Positions 1-9,795 of a stretch of DNA of 64,000 nucleotides are shown one piece after another; the first letter of the stretch is position 1; each line of letters begins with the position of its first letter. This DNA is from Filomicrobium insigne (lineage in GTDB: Bacteria; Pseudomonadota; Alphaproteobacteria; Rhizobiales; Hyphomicrobiaceae), in NCBI RefSeq assembly GCF_900104305.1, contig NZ_FNJC01000001.1, positions 672,543 through 736,542 on the forward strand, read 5' to 3'. The notes beneath the pieces were generated by a model that did no database searches, had not been told where the DNA came from, and saw nothing but the letters and a program-made list of their open reading frames with translations. Both the position numbers and the translations under genes were made by a program.

Positions 1-1
1 C

Positions 2-103
2 ATTGAAACAGCATCGGAGCGGCTGATGGCTGAAGCGGCTGAAAGCGCTACGCCCCGCCTATCCCAAATCCAACCACAGCAGAAACAAAATAAGAATATT
101 TAG
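2..103 (+). CDS. C-terminal tail of an unidentified upstream gene (partial)
   Basis: An open frame enters from the left edge and ends at TAG 101-103. It gives 33 residues rich in Glu, Ala and Gln, ending QKQNKNI. It is followed by a promoter for the next gene, which fits the end of a preceding gene. The tail is too short to assign to a family and could be chance reading. Confidence 0.35.
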   Translation: METASERLMAEAAESATPRLSQIQPQQKQNKNI

Positions 104-113
104 AGAACATTTA

Positions 114-142
114 TTGACGCGCGTACAGAGCGACCTTATTTT
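114..142 (+). promoter_or_regulatory. sigma70-type promoter for nrdJ
   Basis: TTGACG at 114-119 and TATTTT at 137-142 are separated by 17 bases. The -10 box ends about 65 bases before the nrdJ start. I see no B12-riboswitch-like structure in the short leader. Confidence 0.45.
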
Positions 143-207
143 AACGGGAGTTCTCGCGCGGCTGTTTCGGTCGCACGCTATATGAGTTGGACCGACAGTA
201 AAAACCG

Positions 208-2628
208 ATGCCTCACGCCAAGACACCGGGTTTTTTTGCAGCAATCGCCGAAGCGATCTGGAACGGCAAATACCGTCTGATAGATGCGGACGGCGCAGCG
301 GTCGACAAATCGCTCGCCGATACCTTTGCGCGGGTAGCTCGCGCGGCAGCGTCCGTCGAAAAGGGCGGTGCGCAGCAGCGCCAACGCTGGGAGAAGCGCT
401 ACTTTGAGGCGCTCGCCGACTTCGGCTTTCTGCCAGCTGGACGCATCCTCGCGGGTGCAGGATCGCAACGCGAGGTCACGCTTTTCAACTGCTTTGTCAT
501 GGGCACGGTGCCCGACGATCTCAGGGGCATCTTTGATAGCGTCAGAGATGGTGCGCTCACCATGCAAATGGGTGGCGGCATCGGCGTCGATTTCTCAACG
601 CTCCGACCCAAGGGGGCGCTTGTCAAAAGCATCGGCGCAGACGCCTCAGGTCCGGTGAGTTTTATGGAAGTCTGGGACGCCATGTGCCGGACGATCATGT
701 CAGCTGGGGCCCGTCGCGGCGCAATGATGGCAACGCTGCGTGATGATCACCCCGACATCGAAGACTTTATCGAAGCAAAGTCCACAGCTGGGCGCCTGAC
801 AAACTTCAATTTGTCGGTTCTGGTCAGTGACAAACTCATGCAGGCTGTCGCTGACGATGCAGAGTGGGATCTGGTTTTTGACGGGAAGGTTTACCGACGC
901 CTACCGGCGCGGGACCTGTGGCAGCGCATTATGCGCGCCACGTACACTCAAGCCGAACCGGGCGTCATTTTCATTGATCGCGTCAACGCACGGAACAACC
1001 TTTCCTATTGCGAGACGATCCGGGCGACGAACCCTTGCGGTGAGCAGCCGCTGCCGCCATTCGGCGCATGCCTGCTTGGCTCTTTGAACCTGACGCAGTT
1101 CATCCGCGATCCGTTCACGGCAGACGCCCATCTCGACATCGATAGTCTGCAAGAACGCGTTGCTGTCGCGGTGCGCTTCCTCGACAACATGATCGATGTT
1201 ACCCGCTATCCCCTGACCGCCCAAAAGCAGGAGGCGAAGGCGAAGCGGCGCATGGGCCTTGGCGTTACTGGGCTTGCCGACGCGCTGATCATGTGCCGAG
1301 AGACCTACGGCAGTACGCGCGCCCTGAAACTGGCCGAAAGCTGGCTGCGGACCATCGAGGTTACGGCCTATCGCACGAGCGTTAATTTGGCCCGAGAACG
1401 CGGATCGTTTCCACTTTGCGATGCGAAGGCGCTCCTACAAAGCCCCAACATCATCGGGCTCCCTGACGATATCAAACGCGGGATTGAAGCTCACGGCCTA
1501 CGGAATGGCTGCCTGACATCGGTGGCACCAACCGGTACGATTTCATTGCTCGCTGGGAACGTTTCGAGCGGCATCGAGCCGGTGTTCGATTTTATCTACC
1601 AGCGCAATGTGCTTGACCGGCATGGCGGGACCCGCAGCGAAACCATCGAAGACTACGCCCACGCTGTCTTCCGGCGCCAATTCGGCGAGGATGTAGGGCT
1701 TCCGGACTATTTCGTACGTGCCGACCAGTTGACTCCGAGAGCACATCTGGAAATGCAGGCTGCCATCCAGCGCCATGTCGACAGCTCTATCTCAAAAACC
1801 ATCAATTGCCCCGCGGAGATGACGTTCGAAGCCTTCAGCGATGTTTATTCGATAGCCTATGAGCTGGGGCTTAAGGGTTGCACGACATACCGGCCCAGCG
1901 CATTGCGTGGTGCCGTTTTGAGCCGCAGCGTGGAACAGTCACCGCCAGCACCAACCGAGACCGAAGTCAGCGGGTCGACTGCCAGGACCGGGGCACCACA
2001 GGCCCCGGTCAAGGCCGCCGCAGTCCATTACATGGCCAAACCCCTCGAACGCGAGCCAGCGCTTCAGGGCTATACTTATAAGTTGAAATGGCCGGGCAGC
2101 GACCACGCGCTCTATGTGACGATCAACGACATCGTTCGAGATGGGCGCCGTCGGCCGTTCGAGATCTTCATCAATTCGAAAAACCTGGAACACTACGCCT
2201 GGATGGTGGCACTGACCCGGATGATCAGTGCTGTTTTCCGGAGAGGTGGCGACGTATCTTTTGTGGCGGAAGAACTTACCGCCATCTTCGATCCCCAGGG
2301 CGGCCGCTGGATCGGCGGGCGCTACGTGCCTAGCCTCATCGCAGCTATTGGCGAGATCATAGAGGAACACATGCGCCGTATCGACTTTATGCCGGGCGAT
2401 CAGGAGCAACATTCGCTGGGGCTGGCTCAGTTGATGAATGCCGGGTCAGAAGGTCCAACGGGCACTGATATGGCGACACCAACGTCGCGCTCGGAGATGG
2501 GCGATGCCCCCTCCGGCTTCTCAGCCCATCAAACTCCCGCTCAATGCCCGCGGTGCGGCTCGGCCCAATACGTCCGCTTGGAAGGTTGCTGGGAATGTCA
2601 GCGGTGCGGCTTTTCCCGTTGTGATTGA
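208..2628 (+). CDS. nrdJ: adenosylcobalamin-dependent (class II) ribonucleoside-diphosphate reductase
   Basis: This enzyme reduces ribonucleoside diphosphates to deoxyribonucleotides with coenzyme B12 as the radical source, in the cytoplasm. The 806-residue protein carries the class II signature NPCGEQPLPP at about residues 275-284 (Asn275, thiyl Cys277, Glu279). Cys95 in LFNCFVMG and Cys288 in GACLLGSLNL are the likely redox pair. The C-terminus (about 778-805) is a Cys-rich, zinc-ribbon-like tail with CPRCG and CWECQRCG, as in the roughly 800-residue NrdJ type. A linker at about 570-620 is Pro/Thr/Ala-rich. ATG 208 is the first start after an in-frame stop at 199-201. The Shine-Dalgarno is weak. 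No NrdR or small-subunit gene is nearby, as expected for a stand-alone class II enzyme. Confidence 0.95.
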   Translation: MPHAKTPGFFAAIAEAIWNGKYRLIDADGAAVDKSLADTFARVARAAASVEKGGAQQRQRWEKRYFEALADFGFLPAGRILAGAGSQREVTLFNCFVMGTVPDDLRGIFDSVRDGALTMQMGGGIGVDFSTLRPKGALVKSIGADASGPVSFMEVWDAMCRTIMSAGARRGAMMATLRDDHPDIEDFIEAKSTAGRLTNFNLSVLVSDKLMQAVADDAEWDLVFDGKVYRRLPARDLWQRIMRATYTQAEPGVIFIDRVNARNNLSYCETIRATNPCGEQPLPPFGACLLGSLNLTQFIRDPFTADAHLDIDSLQERVAVAVRFLDNMIDVTRYPLTAQKQEAKAKRRMGLGVTGLADALIMCRETYGSTRALKLAESWLRTIEVTAYRTSVNLARERGSFPLCDAKALLQSPNIIGLPDDIKRGIEAHGLRNGCLTSVAPTGTISLLAGNVSSGIEPVFDFIYQRNVLDRHGGTRSETIEDYAHAVFRRQFGEDVGLPDYFVRADQLTPRAHLEMQAAIQRHVDSSISKTINCPAEMTFEAFSDVYSIAYELGLKGCTTYRPSALRGAVLSRSVEQSPPAPTETEVSGSTARTGAPQAPVKAAAVHYMAKPLEREPALQGYTYKLKWPGSDHALYVTINDIVRDGRRRPFEIFINSKNLEHYAWMVALTRMISAVFRRGGDVSFVAEELTAIFDPQGGRWIGGRYVPSLIAAIGEIIEEHMRRIDFMPGDQEQHSLGLAQLMNAGSEGPTGTDMATPTSRSEMGDAPSGFSAHQTPAQCPRCGSAQYVRLEGCWECQRCGFSRCD

Positions 2629-2972
2629 GTGCAGTAACACAACAGCTCAAACACCCGAATTCTTTAACAATTCTTTTTCATCTTACGTGGAACCGGTTTA
2701 CCCGGTCGCTGGTTTGACACTCGTACACTTGTTGCGGGAAATCGGCACAAGCAAAATTCTCGCCGGATGGCATCGACAAGTCCGTCCATGGAGTTTTTTC
2801 GTGCAAGTTACGCTAAGAACAAGCTATTTGGTTTGCGCAGATAACGTGATGTTTACCGATTGTTGAAAAGAGTAGGCACTAGCCTTATTTCAGCGCGATA
2901 ATCAAACTAAACTTGTTATTGTTGCGCTACCCTTGGTGTCGTTGTGACCGCGTGGTCCGAGGATGTATTGTA
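2629..2972. other. intergenic region, no gene seen
   Basis: This 344-base stretch is more AT-rich than its surroundings. A TTGACA-like box lies near 2716, but no convincing -10 follows at the right spacing. No tRNA, strong hairpin or credible ORF is visible. It probably holds the nrdJ 3' end and the promoter of the next small gene. Confidence 0.5.
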
Positions 2973-3404
2973 ATGAGTGCGCGCATTATCGAGCTGGCTG
3001 AAGTCCGCGCAAAACGCGCTGGACGTCGCTCGCGCCCCGCGAAGGTTGCTCCCCAACCTGTCGCCCATTGCGAAAATTTCTATTTCTGGCGCGGCGCCTC
3101 AGGCAGCCGGTATGTTCATTCGATCTATTCCCTGATCGAATGCCCAGAACTTCCGAAGACAAACTACTTGCTCGTAAAGCGCGACGAGATTAGCGGGCAG
3201 CGCACGGTGCTTGGCGTTGGTCTTGCCACCCACCACGCACCATCTCTCAACCTCGCGGAAATTCGCCAGAGGGGCGCTCTTCTCGGGGCTAATGAAGTCC
3301 ATGTGCACATGCTCGCCGGTTCGCTGAAGCAGGCGAAACTCATTGAATTCGATCTGCGCGCGTCCCTTTACGGGCTCGATACAGCGACAATGGTTCACCA
3401 CTGA
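2973..3404 (+). CDS. conserved hypothetical protein, about 143 residues
   Basis: I do not recognise a named family. The frame opens further upstream, but ATG 2973 with a GAGGA box about 8 bases before it gives the natural N-terminus, MSARIIELAEVRAKRAGRRS. After this basic, probably helical segment comes a compact soluble domain with FYFWRGASGSRYVHSIYSL and EVHVHMLAG. There is no signal peptide or membrane segment. The gene stands alone, with a perfect rho-independent terminator just after it. It is convergent with lepA. The reading is supported by typical codon use and clean gene borders. The function is unknown. Confidence 0.7.
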   Translation: MSARIIELAEVRAKRAGRRSRPAKVAPQPVAHCENFYFWRGASGSRYVHSIYSLIECPELPKTNYLLVKRDEISGQRTVLGVGLATHHAPSLNLAEIRQRGALLGANEVHVHMLAGSLKQAKLIEFDLRASLYGLDTATMVHH

Positions 3405-3431
3405 GATCTTAGCGCGAACATCTGCCTTATG

Positions 3432-3468
3432 AACCTCGGTATCTGCCTTACGATACCGAGGTTGTTTT
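3432..3468 (+). terminator. rho-independent terminator after the 2973-3404 gene
   Basis: AACCTCGGTATC (3432-3443) and GATACCGAGGTT (3452-3463) form a perfect 12-bp stem with an 8-base loop. A T-rich tract runs to 3468. The minus-strand side lacks a T tract, so it serves the plus strand. Confidence 0.9.
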
Positions 3469-3521
3469 ATATTCAGATATTTTGAGCATTTAGCCGTTTC
3501 TAGACACGGATGCTCACGGCG

Positions 3522-5324
3522 TCAGTTTTCGTCCATCTTTAGAGCGGCAATGAAAGCTTCCTGCGGAATCTCGACTTTGCCGAACTGGCGCATTTTCTTC
3601 TTACCGGCCTTTTGCTTCTCAAGGAGCTTGCGCTTGCGCGTGATGTCGCCGCCATAACATTTGGCAATAACGTCTTTGCGCAAAGCGCGGATCGTTTCTC
3701 TCGCGATAATCCTGCCGCCAATCGCCGCCTGCACGGGGATCTGGAACATATGTGGCGGAATGAGATCCTTAAGCTTTTCGCACATGACGCGGCCGCGGCT
3801 CTCGGCCCGTGAGCGATGGACGATAATCGAAAGCGCGTCGACCGGCTCGGCGTTGACCAGGATCGACATTTTGACGAGGTCGCCCTCTTCATAGCCGATC
3901 ATTTGATAGTCAAACGACGCATACCCCTTGCTGACAGACTTTAAGCGATCATAGAAATCGAAAACGACCTCGTTCAGTGGCAGTTCGTATACCAGCATGG
4001 CCCGCGAGCCGGCATATGTCAGGTTCTTCTGGCGGCCTCGCCGGTCCTGGCAAAGTTTCAAAACCGAACCGAGGTACTCGTCCGGCACCATGATGGTGGC
4101 GCTGATCCAGGGCTCCTCCAACCGGTCGATGCGGACGGGGTCCGGCATGTCCGCTGGATTATGCATCTCGATCATGGTCCCGTCGGTCATATGGATCTGA
4201 TAGACAACGGACGGAGCTGTGGTGATGAGATCGAGGTTAAACTCTCGTTCCAATCGCTCGGTAATGATCTCCAGGTGGAGCAAGCCGAGAAAACCGCAAC
4301 GGAACCCAAACCCCAATGCCGCGGAACTTTCCGCCTCGAATGAGAAGCTGGCATCGTTAAGGCGCAGGCGCCCCATGGCGTCGCGCAGATCTTCAAAATC
4401 AGCAGCGTCAACTGGAAACAGACCACAAAACACCACCGGCTGCGCCGGCTTGAAGCCAGGCAATGGCTCGGCGCACGGGCGTTTGTCATCGGTGATCGTG
4501 TCACCAACTCGGGTATCCGCGACCTCCTTGATCGCTGCGGTGAAGAAGCCGATCTCGCCCGGACCGAGCTGGTCTAACATTTCCTGCTTCGGTCGGAAGA
4601 CGCCGACACGCTCGATCGGATGCACGGCGCCCGTCGACATTAGACGGATCTTCTGTCCCTTCTTCATCGTGCCTTCAATGACGCGGACCAACACGATGAC
4701 GCCGAGATAAGCATCGTACCAGCTGTCAACCAGCATCGCCTTCAGAGGCTTCGTCGCATCGCCTTCAGGAGCCGGCAAGCGTTCGACAACCGCCGCTAGC
4801 ACGGCCTCGACATTCACACCGGTCTTGGCGGAGATGGGGATCGCATCAGAGGCGTCCAGTCCAATCACATCCTCGATCTGCTCCTTAACCCGATCGACGT
4901 CGGCTGCAGGCAGGTCGACCTTGTTGAGGACAGGCAGAATCTCAAGGTCGTTGTCGAGCGCGGTATAAACGTTGGCAAGCGTTTGTGCCTCAACACCTTG
5001 AGATGCATCGACGACCAGAATAGCGCCTTCGCAGGCCGCCAATGAACGCGAGACCTCGTAAGCGAAGTCCACGTGGCCTGGCGTGTCCATCAGGTTCAAC
5101 TGATAGGTTTTGCCGTCGGTATGCTTGTAATCAAGGCGCACTGTTTGAGCCTTGATTGTGATGCCGCGTTCACGCTCGATGTCCATCGAGTCGAGAATTT
5201 GCTCTTTCATCTCGCGCGTGGTCAGGCCGCCGGTCAACTGAATCAGCCGATCGGACAACGTGGACTTGCCGTGGTCAATGTGAGCGATGATCGAGAAGTT
5301 TCGGATCAACGATGTATCTGTCAT
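3522..5324 (-). CDS. lepA: translation elongation factor 4 (LepA), GTPase
   Basis: EF4 is a ribosome-associated GTPase that back-translocates or remodels stalled elongation complexes. The 600-residue length is normal for LepA. The P-loop AHIDHGKST lies at about residues 14-22. The switch II motif DTPGHVDF and the NKVDLP base-recognition motif follow. The C-terminus has the LepA-specific basic end with [20 protein letters not shown]. The start, [17 protein letters not shown], matches the family. It is monocistronic and convergent with the gene at 2973. No lepB follows it, unlike the arrangement in E. coli. Confidence 0.97.
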   Translation of the reverse strand: MTDTSLIRNFSIIAHIDHGKSTLSDRLIQLTGGLTTREMKEQILDSMDIERERGITIKAQTVRLDYKHTDGKTYQLNLMDTPGHVDFAYEVSRSLAACEGAILVVDASQGVEAQTLANVYTALDNDLEILPVLNKVDLPAADVDRVKEQIEDVIGLDASDAIPISAKTGVNVEAVLAAVVERLPAPEGDATKPLKAMLVDSWYDAYLGVIVLVRVIEGTMKKGQKIRLMSTGAVHPIERVGVFRPKQEMLDQLGPGEIGFFTAAIKEVADTRVGDTITDDKRPCAEPLPGFKPAQPVVFCGLFPVDAADFEDLRDAMGRLRLNDASFSFEAESSAALGFGFRCGFLGLLHLEIITERLEREFNLDLITTAPSVVYQIHMTDGTMIEMHNPADMPDPVRIDRLEEPWISATIMVPDEYLGSVLKLCQDRRGRQKNLTYAGSRAMLVYELPLNEVVFDFYDRLKSVSKGYASFDYQMIGYEEGDLVKMSILVNAEPVDALSIIVHRSRAESRGRVMCEKLKDLIPPHMFQIPVQAAIGGRIIARETIRALRKDVIAKCYGGDITRKRKLLEKQKAGKKKMRQFGKVEIPQEAFIAALKMDEN

Positions 5325-5639
5325 GGCGGCTCATTAGCACCGGCTTCGTGGCGGTGCCAAGCAGATTGGAAGCCGCATCCAAGGCCACATATCCATTTTT
5401 TCCGTGCCTCTTGCCCTTGTCGAACGCGAGATGCGGTCTACCGAATGGTTAATATTGGTGGCCGGAGGCAGATCTGAAGGCCTGAAATCTTTCAGAACGT
5501 GCAAGTTTGCGGGTGACCCCGACAGTTGGGGCTCGCGTTTCTACCTCTGGCACGCTACGGTTTGGTTCGTTTCTTAGACTGATTTCCGGCGGAGAGAACT
5601 CATCCCCCAGAGTTTTCTGGCCGAGCCAAGGAGCCCCAC
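5325..5639. other. intergenic region between divergent lepA and the phasin-like gene
   Basis: 315 bases hold the 5' regions of two divergent genes. The only clear signal is an AAGGAGC ribosome-binding site directly before ATG 5640. A 67-codon minus-strand frame here overlaps the start of the phasin-like gene and was not accepted. Confidence 0.5.
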
Positions 5640-6164
5640 ATGGCAAGCTCATCTAAATCCAAGAACCATGCTCTGACTGAGGAGGCCCGGGAAGCGGCAA
5701 AGGCTGCATTCGATGCCCTTGCGCAATGGCGCGATGATATGGCGGCGGCCAACGAGCGTTATTCGACAAAGGTGTTCGATCAAATGGCCCAAGCGACACG
5801 GGCGATGGGCTGGCCGGACAACGTTATCGAAACAACTCGCATGCAGATGCAAAACGCATCTCAAATGCAGCTCCAGATGATGGATCAGGTGATGGAGGCT
5901 TGGTCGGAGCAGCTTAATTCTCCGACAGCTGCCATGCCGACCCCTACAGATTTCATGGAGCAACTTCAACGGATGCAGGCTGGCGCTATGAACGCCGGCA
6001 CGTCGGGCTTGGGCTTCGGCAACATGCCAGGAACCGGTGGGTTCGAAGGTATGGCGATGGCTCCGTTTCAGATGTGGATGCAGGCTGCCGAAATGTGGCA
6101 GCGGAATATGGCTTCCGCGATGTCGATGTGGACCGGCGGCGCCTCTGACAAACGCAACCGCTGA
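5640..6164 (+). CDS. phasin-like granule-associated protein
   Basis: The product has 174 residues and is predicted to be mostly helical, with many Met, Gln and Ala. An acidic/amphipathic N-terminal half (EEAREAAKAAFDALAQWRDDMAAANERYSTKVFD reads as two helices) is followed by a Met/Gly-rich linker and a C-terminal helix with MWMQAAEMWQRNMASAMSMW. This resembles small phasins and related PHB-granule proteins, in keeping with phaA, phaB and phaR later in the window. There is no signal peptide. A good AAGGAG site lies just before the start and a terminator follows. Assignment to the phasin family rests on composition and helix pattern, so it is tentative. Confidence 0.6.
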   Translation: MASSSKSKNHALTEEAREAAKAAFDALAQWRDDMAAANERYSTKVFDQMAQATRAMGWPDNVIETTRMQMQNASQMQLQMMDQVMEAWSEQLNSPTAAMPTPTDFMEQLQRMQAGAMNAGTSGLGFGNMPGTGGFEGMAMAPFQMWMQAAEMWQRNMASAMSMWTGGASDKRNR

Positions 6165-6196
6165 GTGACTGCCGGTTTCTTGTCCGAGTGATCTTT

Positions 6197-6224
6197 GCAT
6201 CCGCCCATGAAGGCGGATGCTTTT
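6197..6224 (+). terminator. rho-independent terminator after the phasin-like gene
   Basis: GCATCCGCC (6197-6205) pairs with GGCGGATGC (6212-6220) and is followed by TTTT. Confidence 0.85.
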
Positions 6225-6290
6225 GATCGTTCCCCGCCTCGGGGCAGCTTACCGACCTGCCCGATTAATACCCAAAAACGAGGTTACCTG

Positions 6291-6324
6291 CCTACACGAA
6301 GGCCCACGTGCTCGCACGTGTAGG
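6291..6324 (+). other. stem-loop in the leader of the transglycosylase gene
   Basis: CCTACACG (6291-6298) pairs with CGTGTAGG (6317-6324). Inside lies a second, competing pair of CACGTG palindromes (6305-6310 and 6315-6320). The element ends 85 bases before the next start codon. It may be an operator or an RNA structure; no T tract follows. Confidence 0.45.
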
Positions 6325-6409
6325 CACTCGGTGGACTTGACTGATCTTGAGCGATCAGGCGAGGTGCCGCCGCCCACATTTTGCAATCATATAGACGGGG
6401 AGAGTTCAT

Positions 6410-7621
6410 ATGCGATATCAGCGCTCGTTGGCCGGAGTTGCTTTGGGGTTGCTGTGTGCCGCGGCCCTGCCGGTCGGGTCGCTGGAGGCAAGTTGCACAA
6501 ACCGGGGCAGCTTCTCGTCTTGGATGAAAGAATTTCGACAAGAAGCCGCACAGAACGGCGTTTCCCAACGCACGATTTCGCGGGCTCTGGATGGTGTGTC
6601 CCTTGATGAACGCATTATCAAGCGCGACCGCCGGCAAGGGTTCTTCTCTCAATCTTTCAATGATTTCTCCAAGAAGCTCGCAACAAACCACAGATTACAA
6701 GCCGGTCGGAAGAAGATCGCCGCGAACCGAAAAACATTCGAACGCGCGGAAGCTACCTACGGCGTACCAGCGGAAGTAATCACCGCATTCTGGGCGCTGG
6801 AGAGCGATTTTGGCGTGGGCATGGGTGATTATCCAGTCCTACAGGCGCTCGCGACGCTGGCTTATGACTGCCGACGGCACGAACTTTTCCGCGCGGAGTT
6901 GCTCTCCGCCCTGAAGATCATCGACCGTGGTGATCTGGATCCCGGTGAGATGATCGGGTCTTGGGCGGGCGAACTCGGTCAGACGCAGTTTCTTCCGACG
7001 CACTACCTCAATCACGCCGTCGATTTCGATGGCGACGGACATGCCAACTTGTTCAAGAGTGATGCGGACATCATCGGATCGACGGCAGCGTACATGAAGC
7101 ATCTCGGCTGGCGACCTAATGAGCCCTGGCTGCAGGAGGTCGTCGTTGCTCGTGATCTGCCGTGGCAAGAGGCTGATCTTGCTATTAAGCATCCTAGATC
7201 AAAGTGGGCTGGCTGGGGCGTGAAGCTGGCAAATGGAAAAGCGCTGCCCAACGACAATCTGCCTGCTTCGCTCCTGCTCCCGATGGGGCGGACCGGACCA
7301 GCTTTCCTCGCGTATAATAATTTCGATATCTACCTAGAGTGGAACCAATCGCTCAACTACGCCACCACCGCGGCCTATTTGGCGACGCGCATTGGCGGCG
7401 CGGATCCAATGAAAGGACAGGATCGCAATATACCTTCTCTTTCAGGTCAGGAAATGAAAGCCCTGCAAAGCAGCCTGACGGACCGCGGTTATGATGTCGG
7501 TAAAATCGACGGCATTCTCGGAGCCAAGACGCGCGCAGCGGTGAAAGAAATGCAGTTGAAGTTCAACCTGCCCGCCGATAGCTACCCAACGATCGATCTT
7601 TTGAGACAATTGGGGGGCTAA
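6410..7621 (+). CDS. lytic murein transglycosylase, MltB family, with peptidoglycan-binding domain
   Basis: It cleaves the MurNAc-GlcNAc bond of peptidoglycan in the periplasm, forming 1,6-anhydro products. The 403-residue protein has a signal peptide (MRYQRSLAGVALGLLCAAAL, cleavage near residue 27). The SLT_2 catalytic domain spans about 40-325, with the catalytic glutamate in WALESDFGVGMG. GELGQTQFLPTHY and DFDGDGHANL are further family motifs. A C-terminal PG_binding_1 domain (about 345-400, LQSSLTDRGYDVGKIDG) anchors it to the wall. A GGGGAG ribosome-binding site precedes ATG 6410. A Cys at about residue 28 follows an Ala-Ser pair, but no clear lipobox is present. Confidence 0.93.
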   Translation: MRYQRSLAGVALGLLCAAALPVGSLEASCTNRGSFSSWMKEFRQEAAQNGVSQRTISRALDGVSLDERIIKRDRRQGFFSQSFNDFSKKLATNHRLQAGRKKIAANRKTFERAEATYGVPAEVITAFWALESDFGVGMGDYPVLQALATLAYDCRRHELFRAELLSALKIIDRGDLDPGEMIGSWAGELGQTQFLPTHYLNHAVDFDGDGHANLFKSDADIIGSTAAYMKHLGWRPNEPWLQEVVVARDLPWQEADLAIKHPRSKWAGWGVKLANGKALPNDNLPASLLLPMGRTGPAFLAYNNFDIYLEWNQSLNYATTAAYLATRIGGADPMKGQDRNIPSLSGQEMKALQSSLTDRGYDVGKIDGILGAKTRAAVKEMQLKFNLPADSYPTIDLLRQLGG

Positions 7622-7633
7622 GCACCGCATTTT

Positions 7634-7669
7634 CGAGGGGTAAACGAAAGTATCATCGTTAACCCCTCG
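7634..7669 (+). terminator. terminator-like stem-loop after the transglycosylase gene
   Basis: CGAGGGG (7634-7640) plus AAACGA pairs with TCGTTAACCCCTCG (7656-7669), with one internal mismatch. It starts 13 bases after the stop codon. No T tract follows, so termination strength is uncertain. Confidence 0.6.
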
Positions 7670-8034
7670 CCGCTGCCGTTATTCAAATATCGACCAAGAA
7701 AACTGGTGAGCTACATTTTAGCGCAGGTTCTGAGACTTCAACGAAAAAGTCGTTCCAGACCTACTGTCTACGCCTTATTCCCGCAATATTTCATCTCATC
7801 TTTAGCTAGATCTAAATTCTGAAACCTATTGGCATGGTTGAAAAAAGGTTTCGTTTAGGCAATTAAGCAGCGGCTGGCTTGCATTCCCCCGGTACGCCAG
7901 TCGAATTCCCAGCAAGTTACTTCTAGCTGGCGCCTTGCGGCGCATCCGCAGGCGAAATGTGAGGGCTCGTCTCGCTGAACCATATCGCGGAACGTGCTGA
8001 TTGGGGCGTTGAATAATAGTTGGGATGATTACGT
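7670..8034. other. intergenic region before the carbamoyltransferase gene
   Basis: 365 bases without an accepted ORF. A possible promoter, TTGAAA and AATTAA with a 17-base spacer, lies around 7839-7867. The stretch is AT-rich to about 7860 and then GC-rich. No tRNA or strong hairpin was recognised. Confidence 0.4.
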
Positions 8035-9777
8035 GTGCATATACTCGGAATAACTACAGAAACGCATGATACCGGCGTGGCGATCCTGCGCGACGGGATG
8101 CCTCTCGTTGTTTACGAGGAAGAGCGCTTCAATCGAGAGAAACACACCAAGCGCTTCCCGCAACAGGCGCTGGCTGCAGCGTTTGACGGTTACGGGCTCA
8201 AGCTCTCCGACATCGACGTCATTACCGTTCCGTGGAATATGAATTCCTATCGGCGCACGATCGGACGCATTCTTACGCGTAAGCTCCCTCATAGCCTCAA
8301 TCTGCTTTGGCCTGAAGCGCGTAAGACAACAGCGCTCGGCGCTGCGAACATGCCGCTCCGGCTCAAAACAGCGCTCGGACGGCGCTACGGTTTCCAGAAT
8401 TTGCCACGGCTCGTGCAGATCAATCACCATAACGCTCACGCTGCCGTATTTTTCGTTTCGCCTTTCGAAGAAGCCACCATTCTCATTATGGATGGCTACG
8501 GTGACGAATCCGCGACCAGCGCCTATGCCGGCAAAGGTAACCGTATCGAAAAGCTATGGCAGGACGATTTCTTCGATTCCCTCGGCATGCTCTATTCGTG
8601 CGTCACGGAGCATCTCGGTTTCAAGGTATTCGAAGAAGGCACAGTCATGGCCCTGGCGGCTTGTGGCGGTCCTACATATCTCGATAAGTTCCGGGATGTC
8701 GTGCGCTTGCTCGACGGTGGGCGGATCGCGATCAACCGCGACTACATCGGCTATGATACGCATGGCTTCATGCGGCCGTTTGCGGAAAAGTTCGTCGGCT
8801 TGTTTGGACCAGCGCGCCGTCGCGAAGATCCATTAACGGACCATCACCGCGATCTCGCGTTTGCTCTGCAGGCGGTCGTGGAAGAAGCCATCATCCACAT
8901 CGTGCGGGAGCTCTCGCGGCGGCATCCGTCGCGCAATCTGGTGTTGTCGGGCGGTGTCGCTTTGAACTGCGTCGCGAATGCTCGGATTCTGCGCGACACT
9001 GATTATGAAAACGTTTGGGTGCCACCCATCGCTTCGGATTCGGGCGTTTGCCTGGGTTCCACGCTCTACTATCACCATCAAACCCTCGGCCATCGCCGGG
9101 AGTATACGATGAACCATCCGTTCTTCGGCATCCAGTTCACTGACGATCAGATCATTGAAGCCCTTAATGCTGCGGGACTACCTTATAAGCGCCTCAGCGA
9201 GTCGGACTTGCTCCGCACGGTCGCGCAAGATCTCGCCGCCAGCCGGATCGTCGGCTGGTTCCAGGGGCGCGCAGAAATCGGCCCGCGCGCACTCGGCAAT
9301 CGCTCGATCTTGTCAGACGCGCGCAGCCTGAAGATCAAGGATCTGATCAACGCGCGCATCAAACACCGCGAGGCGTTCCGGCCATTTGCTCCGGCAGTGC
9401 TCGTCGAGAAGGTCAGCGAATACTTCGAGTTCGATCAGGCTGACCCGTTCATGACGATGGCACCGCGACTCCGCCCGAACAAGGTCGATGTTATTCCAGC
9501 TGCGGCACACGTCGATGGCACGGGACGGCTCCAGACCGTAGAACGGACGGCTAACCCCCGCTACTACGCGCTCATTGAACAGTATGCGAAGTTGACGGGC
9601 GTTCCGGTCGTTCTAAATACCAGTTTCAATCGTCAAGAGCCGATTGTGAACACGCCGAAAGAAGCCATCTCTTGTTACCTCCGAACGGAAATGGACGTTC
9701 TCGTTCTTGGGGACTTCTATATTACCGAACGCCCGGCGCAGGCGATGGAGAAGGCACAACTGGCTTTTGCCGCTTGA
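8035..9777 (+). CDS. carbamoyltransferase, NodU/CmcH/TobZ family
   Basis: Enzymes of this family transfer a carbamoyl group from carbamoyl phosphate, through carbamoyl-AMP, to hydroxyls of sugars or antibiotics. The 580-residue protein has the N-terminal Kae1/HSP70-like fold with HHNAHAA at 131-137 and MDGYGDES at 152-159. The C-terminal YrdC-like domain includes RAEIGPRALGNRSIL (about 410) and LNTSFNRQEPIVNTP near the end. The start is GTG 8035; it gives MHILGITTETHDTGVAIL, the normal family N-terminus. The gene is alone, with no sugar, Nod-factor or antibiotic genes beside it, so its acceptor cannot be inferred. The family call is firm and the substrate unknown. Confidence 0.92.
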   Translation: MHILGITTETHDTGVAILRDGMPLVVYEEERFNREKHTKRFPQQALAAAFDGYGLKLSDIDVITVPWNMNSYRRTIGRILTRKLPHSLNLLWPEARKTTALGAANMPLRLKTALGRRYGFQNLPRLVQINHHNAHAAVFFVSPFEEATILIMDGYGDESATSAYAGKGNRIEKLWQDDFFDSLGMLYSCVTEHLGFKVFEEGTVMALAACGGPTYLDKFRDVVRLLDGGRIAINRDYIGYDTHGFMRPFAEKFVGLFGPARRREDPLTDHHRDLAFALQAVVEEAIIHIVRELSRRHPSRNLVLSGGVALNCVANARILRDTDYENVWVPPIASDSGVCLGSTLYYHHQTLGHRREYTMNHPFFGIQFTDDQIIEALNAAGLPYKRLSESDLLRTVAQDLAASRIVGWFQGRAEIGPRALGNRSILSDARSLKIKDLINARIKHREAFRPFAPAVLVEKVSEYFEFDQADPFMTMAPRLRPNKVDVIPAAAHVDGTGRLQTVERTANPRYYALIEQYAKLTGVPVVLNTSFNRQEPIVNTPKEAISCYLRTEMDVLVLGDFYITERPAQAMEKAQLAFAA

Positions 9778-9795
9778 TGTGAACGCCGTTTCTAC

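Noticed and set aside
1-207. Adenosylcobalamin riboswitch before the B12-dependent reductase
   Set aside because: The leader is too short and shows no B12-box or matching hairpins.
5449-5652. 67-codon minus-strand ORF upstream of the phasin-like gene
   Set aside because: It overlaps the start of the phasin-like gene and has no ribosome-binding site or domain.
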